From Lineus longissimus (taxonomy: Eukaryota > Nemertea > Pilidiophora > Heteronemertea > Lineidae), in contig NC_088310.1 in NCBI RefSeq assembly GCF_910592395.1, positions 22,203,501-22,267,500 on the forward strand: 64,000 nucleotides of DNA. Reading direction: 5' to 3'. How positions within the stretch are numbered: position 1 is the first letter of the stretch; every line of letters starts with the position of its first letter. Below the pieces are notes generated by a model. That model had not been told where the DNA came from. It did not search any database and was given only the letters and a program-made list of their open reading frames with translations. Positions 1-14,900 of the stretch are shown piece by piece. Made by a program: the position numbers and the translations under genes.

Positions 1-976
1 CTGTCTTGTCAAGTGTCAGTAATGATAAGTTACTCATCTTGATTCGTCACTGATGGACCAGGGGGTCTGCAAGTCACAATAGACCTGCAAAGCTCACAAC
101 TGTGAGTCAGATATTCTCCTTTTCTAAGTTCTATATTTTCTCGAATATTGTTATGTTCCAGTTGTGTACTAGTATATGTAGCTAAAATGAAAGATATCAT
201 GGCTTACTCTGGCTAATGTTTTCATGCCACATTCATAATGATCTTGATTATTTTCATCTCATGCTCAATGCAACCGCATGTTACCCTCTTTTTCCACAAC
301 TAAATATAAGCATAAATTCCATTACCAGTTATTTCCTCTGATAATTGAATCAGAACTTTTCTCCACCCACTTTTAATTAGACCATACTCGTAACGTCAAC
401 AGTTAGGGAAACATTTAGTTGGCGAATGAGCCATTTAATTAGCTTGTTCCATTATTCATTTATAGAAGATTTGCTAATCTCAGCTCGAGGTTTCAGTGCA
501 ATAAATCGTAAGCGGTAATGGCTGATGGATTCATGATTAGAAACGCTCAGGGGGCTGCTTAATACACAATATTGTGGCATTATCCATCATACTTAGGTGA
601 AGTGCTTGGCACTCAGATTAGTCGTTCTCATGCAAAGAAATACTGTGGCATTCTTTTTCTTGGTGAGCTAGAACATGAGGTTGTGACATCCTTGGTGCCC
701 CAGCTGCCAATTTCAGGCTGTGGAATTATTATGCCAAGTCTGGTGCTGTAGCATTCATTTAATACCATTTACCGAAATACATCAATGCCTTACTGGAACC
801 TTGCAGACTATTTCTCAATGATTTATTCTGTGAAACTAATCATTGACTGCCTTGTACCAAAGCTGGACAATTGCCACTGCACTGGAATTTGAAGGAGCTT
901 GGCTTCCTACACGATCTTTATACTTGACGTTTATGCTTGTTCATACTTGCTTTCATGAATTAGAACCAAACATGGT
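1..976. other. Non-coding flank, probably PACS intron
   Basis: No exon with recognisable PACS N-terminal (furin-binding region) sequence was found here, and no other gene was recognised. The sequence is AT-rich and without obvious long repeats. Because PACS exons begin at 2982 in mid-protein, this stretch is most simply a PACS intron. That is an inference. Confidence 0.5.
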
Positions 977-2216
977 GTATGGGCGGTTATTACCGCAAAT
1001 AAAGACAAACCAAAGCAAAGACACCTGTGTAGCATATCAAGGACACGTAGATTGATACTCCTGGGCGGTTATTACCGCAAATAAAGACAAACCAAAGCAA
1101 AGACACTTGTGTAGCATATCAAGGACACGTAGATTGATACTCCTGGGCGGTTATTACCGCAAATAAAGACAAACCAAAGCAAAGACACTTGTGTAGCATA
1201 TCAAGGACACGTAGATTGATACTCCTGGGCGGTTATTACCGCAAATAAAGACAAACCAAAGCAAAGACACTTGTGTAGCATATCAAGGACACGTAGATTG
1301 ATACTCCTGGGCGGTTATTACCGCAAATAAAGACAAACCAAAGCAAAGACACCTGTGTAGCATATCAAGGACACGTAGATTGATACTCCTATGTGTGCCA
1401 CATCAAAGACATCTGGACCATACACCACATCAAAGATAACGATGCGAAGTCAACAGGCGGCGCCACCGTCTTGGGACAAGTAAAAACGATTTCGACAACT
1501 ATAGGTTTTTGTTGATATAAGCGACTATTTTTATTTTTATAATCATTTTTTTCTCGCAGTGAAATTTTTATTAATTGATTCAACTTCAATAAGTTAAATG
1601 AGAAGAAAAATAAATATCTCGACTTGAAAAAAAAAATTTAATTTCAAATTTTTTTTCTTGACATGAAAAAAAATATCTTGACTAGAAAAAAATCATTTCG
1701 ACTAGAAAAAAAAATCATTTCGACTTTTTGAAGCAAACGGCTTGCCATAGGAGAGAGGTGGCAAATAACAACAACGTCAACAGGCAGCGTACGGCCGCCA
1801 GCAATCTACAGTGGCGCCGCCTGTTGACTTCGCATCGTTATCTTTGACGTGGTGTATGGTCCAGATGTCTTTGATGTGGCACACACAGGAGTATCAATCT
1901 ACATGTCCTTGATATGCTACACAAGTGTCTTTGCTTTGGTTTGTCTTTATTTGCGGTAATAACCGCCCAGGAGTATCAATCTACGTGTCCTTGATATGCT
2001 ACACAAGTGTCTTTGCTTTGGTTTGTCTTTATTTGCGGTAATAACCGCCCAGGAGTATCAATCTACGTGTCCTTGATATGGTACATAAGTGTCTTTGCTT
2101 TGGTTTGTCTTTATTTGCGGTAATAACCGCCCAGGAGTATCAATCTACGTGTCCTTGATATGCTACACAAGTGTCTTTGCTTTGGTTTGTCTTTATTTGC
2201 GGTAATAACCGCCCAT
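977..2216. mobile_element. Fold-back (long inverted repeat) transposon with tandem-repeat arms
   Basis: Five head-to-tail copies of an 82-bp unit start at 981, 1063, 1145, 1227 and 1309. Four copies in reverse complement run from about 1887 to 2214. Each unit begins GGGCGGTTATTACCGC, itself a small imperfect palindrome. Inside the arrays a second inverted pair, about 1391-1467 and 1811-1886, flanks an A-rich core with repeated CATTTCGACT-type motifs. The ends read ATGGGCGG and CCGCCCAT. The flanks carry an imperfect direct repeat (ATGGTGT), which may be a target-site duplication. No transposase frame is present, so it is non-autonomous. Superfamily is uncertain; hAT- or Mutator-like are possible from the duplication size. 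It lies in what is probably a PACS intron. Confidence 0.85.
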
Positions 2217-2981
2217 AATGGTGTACTTTGTCACTTAATCAATTACGGGGCATATGTATCCAATCCCTCTGATTAATGACTTCTGAATGTGTCCATTTTG
2301 TCTAATTGCTAGCAGTTAGGGATAATGTATGATTCAACATCGGTGCCTTTCATGTTGAGCTGTTGATGAGCTTGGGAAAGTCTTAATTTCTTGGGAACTG
2401 AACCTTGGATTTACATTTAGGGTATCCATGACATTGCAACAACACAGCAGTTGCTGATATTAACATGTCTGTTTACCATGATATCCAATGCTGACAATCC
2501 ATGGTAAACATCAAGGGCGTGCCAGCTTCTGTGAACACGGCTGATTGCATCCTATTAGACTGACCTGATTTATAGGACGTGCATAGTTTGACCAATTGTA
2601 TACCGTCATATCAAACAGCACTGTCTATTGATGAATCACAAGTTTATGAAAACAGTTAACACTTAGCAGTGATTTGCCCTCAACGTAGAAGCCTTTTATG
2701 AGATTACTGGTTTGTGACTCTTCAACAAAGTTTTAATAAAATCCTGTTATTTCCCAAAGAGGTAATCTGCATATGTTGCCATTGCATTGTTGAATTGCGA
2801 GTTCCTTGTTCATCTGATATGATACAGGTGCTCCTGAAAGGCGAAATTGCCAATTATAGAAACTATATCATTATGTATAGATGGTGCTTTTTCCCCATTT
2901 GTTGCCTTGGTAAAATACAATATCATACGTACTATGGCCTTCACAATTGTTTTACACTTTTCCTTGATTTTCTCTTTTTAG
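2217..2981. other. Probable PACS intron sequence
   Basis: An open frame at 2714-3037 runs into the exon at 2982, but the strong pyrimidine tract and AG at 2980-2981 mark its upstream part as intron. Nothing else was recognised. Confidence 0.5.
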
Positions 2982-5900
2982 CAAAGAAATATAAAGCAAA
3001 AGTTTATCGCCTTATTGCGGCGGTTCAAAGTTTCTGAAGAGGTAAGAGAGAGGACTACAGTCCGGTTTTGAATTAAGTAGTTGTGATCTCATCATGCATG
3101 TTGCTATAGATTACCAAACGTCAAAGTCATGAAAGTAGTGACACTACATCATGTGATTTCATGTGATGGGATTATCTTCCCAGAACATGGCAGTAGGGAA
3201 ATACTTGAATAAGATATAAAGTTTTACCCTGCTAACATTTCTCATGTTGGTTTTGCAGGTGCTTGATTCGGAACAGGATCCTGACCAAGATCTTGGCGAC
3301 GCAGATCAAAATCAACAAGAAATAGAAGACCTTCTATTTGCCGAGTTGGAAGACATGAGTGACAGTGGACCAGAAATGGACACCATGAGTGTCCTTTCAA
3401 CACCAAAACCTAGCCTCAGGTATCTTTATTTTTTTTGTGTTCACTCTTGTGAGCATTGAGAATCTGCTCTGTGCCACTATGATTGGGTGCCAGTTGGCAT
3501 TATTGGCTAAAAGTGACTCCTGAGATTTCTGTAACTAGCTACTTCATCAATGTTCATCACTAGGATGGGGTTATTTTGCTTGCCTAGGCATAAATGCAAG
3601 GTATAAAGAGTCTCAATTTTATGATACTTTGTCTATAGAACTGATCTGAAACAGTGACTTATCCAAGGTTGCAAGAAATCAGTCTGTGACTGGCATCAGA
3701 ACCACATTGTTCATGTGAGGATCATGAGTCTCTTTCATTCGCTTATATTTCAATATCATCATTTTTTTTCAGGCCATTTTTCACTGGTCGATGTAATTCA
3801 CAGGATATTCTTGAAGTGCCAAAGGTAACGTTTCACATGGATTCGAAGAAGAACATTTTCCAGAGAGTTGGTTCAGTTAAAGAATTTCTGTTTGCTTTTC
3901 TTAAGGCATCCCCAAATGCATTGTCGTTCGGTAGTTGAGACCTGCTTTAGTGTTCTAATCATGTTTGTTGTGTTACTGATTAAGATTGTTATGGTGTATA
4001 TGCACTAGTGGTATCTGTGTGTACCCCGCTATTCCACATCATCTAACTGCTGCATGACTGGTAGATGTCACTGCAATCACCAAATACAGATTTTTTTGAA
4101 ATTCTGTGTGCTTTCCCCCGAAGTCATACTTTTTAACTCTTATCTTTTCCAATAAGTTTTAAAGTCCTGAATTCAAAAAGGCCATTTGACTTCTTATAAA
4201 TGACAACTTAATTCAGCCATTTAATTTTATCTTTCGTTCGTTCTGTAGGATTCCAGTCGGTATAGCGACGATAGCTCAAAGCGTAATGATTCTGACAGTC
4301 ATCCTGAAAACCTAACTGATCACGAACATTCAGACCCCAGCAGTCCGCCAAAAGATGATAAGCGGGAAGGTGCCAAAACTAAGTTGTTCTCACGCGATCG
4401 TAGCGTCTCGTTGAAAGGCGAGAAAAGAGCCAAAAGGGAAACAAAGGAACGGCGTAACAGCTACGGAAATATAGAGGGAGTGGTAGGTGTCACTTGGTCA
4501 CAGATTAATCCATCGACACACGATTAATAATGGAGTGAAATCAGTGCATATTTTAGAAGTCCGTTTTCTGCCTGTTTTTGTGTTTGATATAGGGTAGATG
4601 CTTTGAATGGTGGCTCTTTTGGTTGGGGTATATCAATAATGATAGGGTTGATTTAATAAGTAGATTGGTTGCTTTAAAACTGTATGGCCACAATGGGAAA
4701 AATTTCAGTCGGGGTATTGTTTCCAGTGTGCTTGTCAGCTGGAAAGAATTCCTTGTTTGATGAAGTAGTTTCATTTACATTCCATTGCTTTGGGACTTCT
4801 GACTTGGTGAATCGGTGTTTTGTCTACCTTCTCTTACATCATTTTGAAATTGAGACCTCCATATTGCTTTTCAGCTTTTGTAGTCTTTTGTTTCAATGGA
4901 GAATTTCCTAGTTTGAAAAAAATGTCTAGTTTACCCTAACACTGCCTTATTTTCCCCAGTGACTTTATTTTTAATATATGTTTATATTCTAACCTGCTGT
5001 TGGTGTGCTGCTGTCAAAAAAACAACACCCCAAGAGAAGTGTTATGGAAACCACTAAACGCCAATCCCCAATATCTGGTTCTGAGACACCAAGTAATACC
5101 ACGATGTAGGTGTATTGTTGAGAAAATTCTATCCGATCTCATCAATTTCGTACAACCAGTAATGACTGTGATAGTTTGCATCTTTTTTGTTACATTACTT
5201 CACCTGATACCAGTTCACCAAGTTCAGATACCACATTTTGGAATCACCAACAAACACCTTTCCAACAGTGATTTTAAACATTCTGTAAAATCGACAACAG
5301 AAAAAAAATGAATGAAAATCGTTCTGTTCAATTTCGTCCACCTTTGATGTGAAATGTTGAGTTCTATCTACAAGTTTTACAGTGTCATGAAAAAAAACTG
5401 CATGATATTGCCCTGAAAATTATTTGCTGATTGCTTTTAGCATGGTTGGTCTGTTTTGTCTCCTTGAGTTTGATTTGCATGATGATAATAACTTATTTTG
5501 AGTTGAGGATTGGCCTTGTACTAAGATTTTGGGCTGTTTTTTATTCATGTTCATATTTCTTTCATATAGTTTGTTCATTTAAGTTGGTTTTTTAGGTCAT
5601 GGGGAGACAAAAATGTTTTAACTGACATTATGCTGCCGAAACCATACATGGTTCAATTGGTGTCTTTTGTGCCATCTGCTGTGCTTAGGTTTTTAAGCTA
5701 CCAGGAAGAAATCTTGTCCAATGGCATGACCTTTAGGTTTTTGAAAGCCATCTATTTATTCACTAGAAATGTCTTCTTCGCCAAAATCTTTTGGTTGACA
5801 TTTCTCAGGAAAGGTCATCTTTTTTGAGGGGTTTTACTTGTTTATCCTGTCTGGTTGTTTTCGTTTAGATCATGTTTGGTTTGCGTAATAACCTTAATAC

Positions 5901-8900
5901 ATAGGAGGTGGTATTACAGTAGCCTTGGGTTGCTATAGAAACTATTATAAACTGTGACTTTTGTACTGGCGATCTTTGCTGGCCTGTCCTGTGCCCACAA
6001 GCCTTTAGTTCTAAAGCCAGCATATGTGAGATTCTCAGAAACCTCATAAAAAGTTTTCATATCCGTTATATGGGATAGTATAGATGGATTGTAAAATGCC
6101 ACTAACTACTGAGATTCCTTGAATTGAAGTGATGTCGCCTCCAAATATCTCAGTAAGGAATGGACATAATGTTTACTGTTCTCCATGATGTTCTTGCCAA
6201 CCATGCTAATTGTGATTTGTTTTAATAGTTGTCTTGTCTCATGCATGATAAAGTTTTGTACAGACTCACAATGTATGGCTGTATGCTCTCCATTCTTTCT
6301 GCTTTAAACAAAGTACATTGAAAAATGCTTGTAATATTGATGTTACCATGTAGTTTAAGTTGGGGTTTGATGTTAAAGAGTCGTTTGTCAGACACTACAA
6401 AAAACAGAAAACTAAAGAAAAATGATTTTGGAGATTGTAAGTGATATACATGTATCCTTGTACTAATGAATATTATGTTCCTCTCAGCAACTGACGTTCT
6501 TTCTCATTCTTTTATAAGCTTGTCAACTTGATTGTAAGTGTTCAAAACATTGATGCACTAGATAGTGAACCAATATCGCACATCCAACATGTCCAAACCG
6601 AACCCCGAAAATAATGATTTTCTCTTCCCGTGAAAATAATCCTTATTTGGGGTGGGGGCACGTGTTTGACAGTCCTTTTGCACTGTAAATATGCCTTTTT
6701 AATCTATTGATAAATTGTGTGAATGTGCAGTTGCCTTTTTGTGACGTTGTTGTCCAAATGTGCAGTGTTCGTGAAGTTTCTATTTGGCATTTTACTGAAA
6801 TTTGGTGTTGTTATTATCATCATGTTATCGTAAATCTTCATACGATTCGCTGAAGTATTTACCTCATTAGAATACGATTGAAAAATCTTGGTTAAAAACC
6901 GCCTTAGCTCACCGCGGTCATTTAGTTCTTAAATGTTATTTCAGTGTCAGTTTTTTTCCAACTCTCTTTTGATACTGGTAGATGAATTCCCCTCACCTTT
7001 GACCTTGGAGCAAATACAGCCATATGTTGTCCTAGATCACCTACATTTGAATCTTTTACCTCAAGTTGATTTCTGTTGTCGCTGATTAAATGGTGTCTTT
7101 GTCTGGAACTCACTTGGCTCCCTATCAAATCAAACAAGTTGATGTTTTCATACAGAATGTATGACAAACTTTGTATTAAACTGATAAGAGCTGAGAAGCA
7201 TATGGAATATGAGACATGTCAACATTTTCACTCTGAGACTTGCCAAACTAAATCAGTTCACTCCTGAGCTTAAATCCTATTCAGGGTTTAGTTTCTGGAC
7301 ATTCCGATCAATAGTTGTCACAGTATAACTTGCACCTGACTCAGTGCAGCCTTCAGATGTTACAGAAGTTCTCTCCAAGGTGCAGATGTTGACATGTACA
7401 TGAAACAGCCACCCTCGGTATGCACTCAGTGATGGTCACTTTATCTCATGTATATGTTGTGTTATTAGAAACCCTACAGCCCAATATACCAAGCTCGCAA
7501 ACTAAGTTATTGCCTGGTTCTGCATGAACATGAAAACGGTCCAGAATTGGAGGTAATATTGAAAAGCCTTCTACTGTTTTATTCAAGCTTGGATGCGGAC
7601 TTATCCTTCCTTTCAATCTGTTTATGCCAGTCCCTGCTTTCTGCTATGTGAGGACCAAAAAAGGGATATTTGTAAAAAAGAAAAAAATAAGAGTTCCTGA
7701 CTATGTATATTCTACAGTGTAGAAGGCCGGTTTGAAATAGCTTACATTTACCCTCATTGTCACAAAAAGCTGCAACTGTAGGCGAAACCAAATGCAATAG
7801 TGTTTAACTACACTTTGCATGTATGCAAGCCATAGTACATGTAGGTAAGTGCAAAATGAGGAGAGTTCCTTTTCAAAATTTTGATGAGTATGCTACCTGA
7901 CAGATGACTGCAGGGACTGGGCCGTTGATGTTAAGTACATTTACATTTGATTTCAACTGTTCTGCTCAACATTTCCATCGCTTATTTCATGCCCCATTGT
8001 TTTGTCACACGCAAACCTTTCATGGCGAAAAAGTCCTTCGTGACAACAGTTGAAAAACTGCACCAAGACAAATGACTGAATGTATGCTGTTAGTTTTCTA
8101 AATAGATCGAATTCATCGTCTTCCACTCAAGGACCACAAAGGGTAATCTTGGTGCTCAAGAAAATCCAAACATTTAAAACGTCATGAAAGGTTTGCAGTG
8201 GATTTTGTACTGATACACCTCCTGCATGTGATTTGCTTGCCGTTTCCTTTTGCAAACAGTGAGGTTATCACCTTGCTTTTCAGACTCCATATATTGTTAT
8301 TAAGTCATCATCAAAAACAATTGCCTTAAGTCAACAGATAAAGTTTGTAGTGTACAGTGAAACATTATGTTTTATAACAAAGATTTGCAACTGACATCTT
8401 TTGAGAAACAGACTACAGAAACAGACAACCTTACATACGAAACTCCAATTTAAGTGAAAAAACGCGCTGGAACATTGCTCTGTAACACTTGAAGTTGTGT
8501 TGAAGTGGTCTTGATGACCTGCTACAGCTAGCTAATCCTCTCTCTCCGCCACCAGTAGTGCTAGGAACGACTGCCCATCTCGTGATCCCAGTATGGTTTG
8601 AAATAGGAGGTGTACAATGTACAAACCTGTCCAATGTGATCTTAAAAAGTTAAATGAGGCAAGCGCTGTTATTGTATAATTTGTTGCTTACACAGATTCG
8701 AGACTTGGAGATAGGAAAGAACACAGACATGACACATTGGCCTGTCATTTCTATTTTTGATGAGGTATTTATTTTGTAGCTGAACACAGACTCTCACCTC
8801 TGAAAATAAGCTTCTTAACATCTACTTGTAATATACATAACAAGCTCACACAGTTAAATCATATCACTGTCTTAAATGGCTAACTACATGTAGTACAGGC

Positions 8901-11900
8901 TAATTCTATTCTAACTCTCTCATTGATAGTCTGTCGGAGGGGCTCTCTGGCTGATGATCACAGCAAAACTGCGGCTGATATTTTATGAGACAAAATTATT
9001 GGTTTACCTTGGGTTCGAACTCAATTGTATGCAATTCACATAAAATATGAGTGATTTGTGGAATTATAGTAGCACAGAGCCCCTTTGTACATCTTGTATA
9101 CTTTTCCTTGCACAAAAGGAAATTGTCTTCTGTTTTGCTGAGAAATACTACACACTGCACGCTGCCATGGTGAGCACTTGGATTGAACTGTAGGCGGAAT
9201 TTCTGTATGGTGGTGCTGAGAAAAAAAAACTAAAAATAGACTATGCTGTTGAGCTCTGTACTACAGGCACCTATCAAGTCCAAATATGTGATTTACCAGG
9301 CTTGTGGACATTAAGAATTTTCTCATAGTTCAGATATGAGATTAATTTGCTGACACATTTGTAATCCTATCAGTTGAGAAAACTGCCCTCCGGCAGAAGT
9401 CCTCAAATTTCTTAAATTCAATTCATAGTTCATTTGAGATGTATAAAATGCTGTACAAAAGAGCTACTTGGAGCACTTCATGTAGAATATTCTAACTAAA
9501 TGCACTTGTAAATAACACGCAGAAGAACTTCATTTGAGTTCTGAATGTTTCTTCCTTATCCTATATGACTGACCTTTTACATCACCATTTACTTAGGACT
9601 GAATGAATCAATATAAAACGGTGTCAAGTTTGCCCATATATGTTGATGATGATGATTATGATCATATTGATGTTGCTAATTAGCAAATTATTGACTGTTA
9701 TAATGCTTCAATGCCTTGGTGCATTGTTCCATCTATTCCAATCATAGCGAGGGTAGGTTTCCCTGCATGGTTTAGAAACCTATATTCCTTCCCAAACTTC
9801 TACTTCATTCTAGACTTCGACATTCGAGACTAATAAACAATATCTCACCCTCAAAATTTTTCAAGAAACTGAAGAAGCAAGAGACTTATCTTTAATTTCA
9901 TTAACCTTTTTACTTAACCCTGCATGATACAGGGTGACCCAAAATTATTGCAACCAAAATTTGGGCAATAAAGTCGTAAGTGATGATGCAACTACTTTCA
10001 TTTTCCAGATGGTCCTGAAGAAAAGGGTCGCCAAACAACCCTAAAAAATGTGGGTGCTGTAAAACCTTTTGAACAGAAAAACTGAAATTTCATCAGAACT
10101 GTTTTGTTATCTCTTCCACTAGCAGAATCTGAGAGATGAATGTTATAGGATTATTAATTCTAACGGTTGTTAAACATATTTTGGGTTGCAATCGTTTTGA
10201 GTCACCCTATACCAGCTTCTGGCAATGGTTTACTAGACTACTAACTAGTGTTAACTTCGTCAGCTCATGGTCTCTTTCTAGATAATGCAATTGACTAGGA
10301 ACATTATGTCTTGTCTTATCTTAGTGGTGACAGGATCATGGGCAACATAAATGGAGATATATAGGAGATGTCTTTCTGTATGTTACCTGAATTGATACTG
10401 TAACTACATGTACATGTAAGCGGAAAAAGGATCCGTTTCATTTTGGAAAGGGACCATGTGCTTCTTTATACCTATATTAATACTTAAATTACATGTAGGT
10501 GGATAGTTGTAGTTCTGGTGCTGGGTCATTAATTAATAACTTAATATCAGGATGGCAAATGCATTTTCCTTTTCTTATTATTTTGTGATCACTGTATGAA
10601 CATGTTAATGTCATTGATTTGTGTCAGTTCGAAAATTTTGTGCACTTTTAAATTTTTCACTGATCACATGCACACTACAACGATCACATCACAACTCATC
10701 ATATTTTTCTTGACGTTTTTCTTGCCCAGATCTATGTACAGTCATTATAATAATATTATACCATTGAATCACTTATTTAGTGGGGATATTTAAGTTTAAA
10801 GCATGAAGTGTAGTCGTATTCCCTAATTCCCCTACCATCCTGTTGTAAGGGTTAGTTTAGTTGATTCACCTGATTTTCCTTGGTTTCAAAAATCTATTTC
10901 TTTTGTGAGGAGGTAGTGTTGTATGTAATGTTAATTTTCTGATGAATTAATCAAAGATGTTGTGCTTGACTGTAAAATTAGGCAGAATATGACGTTGCAT
11001 GTATGGTTATAACATACAAGTTGCCAGTGGAACATGTTACATCTGCTGGTGATGTTTCATATTCTGCTCAATTTTATTTCAAATTAAAATTTTCATCTTT
11101 TCGTGCATGTCCTAATCATTGATAGTACATGTATTTGACAATTGGAGGGTTCTTGTCAAATCCATGCCTCAACTATAAATTCATCTTCCTTGCTTTTGCA
11201 GCCTCGCAAAGCCCTGCTGGAACAGTTGGCTGCAGTATTAGGCACTGATGAATATCTCCCGGAGTGCTTTATTTTAGTGAACACATCTGATGGACCTGGC
11301 CAGGTAGGGGCAACGCCATCGACATGGTTTTTGTGTTTTTCCATATTTTTGGATAAACCAGCTGAATCTAAAAGGACAAAATATTTGGCACATGAAGACC
11401 ATTGAACCAATGCCCTGTGGGAGTATTCGATGGACTACCTAAACCCAAGAAATTGCTTAAATCACCCCATCTTTTCTTTCAGGCCCTTGCCCTCAAACTA
11501 CAAGAAGCTCACTACAAAGTCATCTGCACGTGCTCAAAGGCTGATGTAAAGGCCTCCGTCTCTCACTTTGTCTCAAAATTACAGAAGTAGTGAGTATCTA
11601 GCGAGCGATCTCCGGTAATGCCCTTCTCGGGCTACACTGCTGGAGCTGGTCATAACAGTAGATGACCTGCCAGTTTATGCCTTATCAGATCTATGGCTAT
11701 GCTTGCTTGGTGATGATGATGATTTGAAGTTGCTATTCCACAGGCTGTTTCAGTCTCAAGAGATTACACCTCAGTACCAGTACTAGTCATGAAGTTGATA
11801 CATTTTGATATGCAACAACTCTTTCTTATACCATCAAGCAGTTGTCTTCAACAAACTTCAAATTTGAAGACCGTTCTCTTTCACTTCAGTTGCAACAGCA

Positions 11901-14900
11901 ATAACAAGGCGCCGATTCCTGTTAAGATTGGCATTGCTGGGGGTGATGGCTATGTCAACTCAGTATTACGACCTTATGTGGAACAATTTTCTGCTAAATC
12001 TCCTGACTGGCAGAGTTACATCAAATTTTATCTAATACCACTTGGTAAGTAATGCTGATTCCTGTTTCTAGGTTACTTTCTGGCCTTGCTTTCTGGGTTG
12101 AACATGTCAAATTGAAGTGTCAGTGCCACTTTTCTGATCTAGTTTAGGGTGTTGTGTTATCACCTACTGGCCAATTGATTTTGGGAATTAGTCCTCAAAC
12201 TTTTCTTGGACATCTTGGCAGCAGCTGATCTTTTCTCAATGACATTCTTCTGCACTAACTGACTTATATTTTGCAAATATAGAATCTGGTAGACAAAGCT
12301 GTGGAAATTGATCAGACAAAAATGTTGTATTCTAGAAAGACTGTGGTCAAGGCTCGGGACAGTCAGTGATCTCGATTAAAGCTCTTGACAATGGAAGGAT
12401 ATCAAAGATCAAAGAGCCAGGCAGCCTCGGGTCAATGATGATGATTTATCTTTGATTTCAGGTGCTAGTTTAATTGGCAAGTACATTGCCAGCATAGACT
12501 GTTCATATTGTTCCATATTTGGGGATACTTGGTGGAGAGATACGTTTGACAAGATTGACAATCAGAAATCAGGTAAGCAGGATCAACATTGTGCTGATAA
12601 TCGCTAGATGATAATTGTTGGTATGGGTATATTTTGCTGATATTGGTACTGGTAGCACCCTGTCTGTGATTTAACTCGTAAAGTTACAAAAATACAATTG
12701 TTGAAGAGTGCTTCCGTTTGGTATTCTATCAACAGGAACTAGTATAATTTTATGCATTGGGTGTTGTATTTGTTTCAGATATGTTTGAAGTTGTCAACAG
12801 AATCAAGAGATATCTATCGAGTGCTAATAACTTACTACAACTGCCAATAGCCGAAGCCATGGTCACTTACAAGGAAAAAAGGTAGGCTATTTGATTTGCC
12901 ATATTGTGACCAGGGTCTGGGGTAGACGGTTTGAGACATGTGGATAACTCATTTAGATACAATCACTCATGGCTGGCCATGAATGAGCTTCTTGGTATTG
13001 CCTGTCCTACATGAACGTGTAGCTTGCCTCTCTGGTTAAGTCGAGCCTGTGCCTGTAATTGACCACCTATCTCGTGCTCTGTTTCAGTACGGATGAAGAG
13101 TCTTCCCAGATTTTCATACCTTTCTTAAATGTAAGTGTTAGTCAGGTTTATGAAGAGACAATTATGGCACATACATGTACCACCAGAATTCACCTCTTGC
13201 AACTGATACAGTCCGTCTCAAGATCTAATTAGATGTATACAAGTCTCCCTTGAACCAGGTTCTAAAATTCCAATTACAATCGATCAAAAAACAGCAGTTC
13301 GTTTCTTGATAATTTTCTCCCCCGTCTCGCACATCTTTTATCAGTATAAAACTACTTTGGACAATAAATTAGAAGCATTTCCTCTCATGTCCATTTCTGT
13401 TCAGTTGTTGCCTTGTTCCTGAGTTCTCATTTTGAATTGCAGGAAGTAAGAATAGGTCCGGCTGATCTCACTCAATCGATGTCAGGTGAGCCTAAAATCA
13501 AAATAACTAATTGTTTATATCATTGTGGATTTCTTTTCTCTATGTTTGGGGTCACTTGGCTCAAGATGACACTGATAGTAACGTCATTTGATCTTGCACT
13601 GCAATGGCCCAAAATTAGCATAAATGCATTGATTACATTTAAATTTTTCTTAGATAACGTTTTAATAATTATGCAGATAATTTCATTAAGAGTACGAAGT
13701 GTAGTTTCTAAAGCTACATGTAGGGTGGCCCCTGTTAGTCAGATTACTTTATTTAGCCTGGTTAGAATTATTTGGAGCTCTTCAATTCTTTGCAGTTGAC
13801 CTTGATGAACTCTTGCCCTCAGCCACCTTGTCTGGATCGCCTCCATCACAACAAAGCTATATGGAGAAAGTCAGAGATCAGCATACACCGCCAAACTCAC
13901 CGAGCATCAACAATGTGGTGGCCTCCTGCAGGTAAAGGAAACTTCCACTTGAAGAATTTCATACCAACCTGACATACAGCCACAGGTTTTGTTGCCTGTT
14001 TGATGTGGCGGTGTCAAGCTCTTAATCCAAACATTGCCTGGAACATGTAGGTCTCTACATTGATAACTATCTTTCGACTTTGACTAGATTTGAAGCCAAA
14101 ATTCCTGGTTCCTGGTTCCTTTACCAAGGTATTTTAAATGTTAACCATAGTAGCTTGTGATAGAGTCCACACTCCCCCTCCACAGCGAAAGAAGGATCCA
14201 GTAGACCACTAACCTCTATGGGTTCCCAGCCAAAGTGGCACGCAACATCCACTTGATACAAGAGAGGTTGCAGATGATGAAAAGCGGTAGTCGAAAGTCA
14301 AAAAGAATTTCACCATAACCAACATCTAATTACAGCCAATCAGGAGGGTCACAACCGTCACCATCAGGAGCTTTCAGCAGTCCTGGGGGTGAATACATGG
14401 ACCTGCAGCTGGACTACTGGACCATGCTACCGAGATCAGAAACTAGTGAGATTAAAGAGAAACTCAGCAAGAAGGAGAGTACAAAAACAACTGTGAAACA
14501 AGAAGGTGCCAAAGTATCAAAGCCAGACAGTGCAAGAGTTACTGTCAAACAGGACAGCTCTAAGAACATTCTGAAATCAGAGAGCACAAAAGCTTCCCTC
14601 AAGACAGGCTTCAAGTGTGTACAAGTGTTCCGGTTGCCTCAGATTGGCGAGGGACTATCGGTGTGTATGAGTATGATCGTGGTCGCCAAAGAGAAAAAGG
14701 GAAAGAGTAAGTTTGACACTGCTGGCAGTGGCAAGAGTCTTTTGTCTTGTTAATCAAAATCCTTTGAAAGTGGTACTAAACTGTGTTGTTTATAAAATGC
14801 TACATGTATGTAGTGTGTTCAGCATTAAACAGTCCTACTAAGAAGGGTGTATGTGTGAGTTCATTGTCTGAACATAATGGGTTTGATACTAGAAATTGAA

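Noticed and set aside
5031-5092. Possible extra PACS exon (KRSVMETTKRQSPISGSETPS-like reading) followed by a GTAATA donor
   Set aside because: The reading resembles the Ser/Lys-rich middle of PACS, but no acceptor gives a length that keeps phase between the flanking exons (both phase 0), and no pyrimidine tract precedes it.
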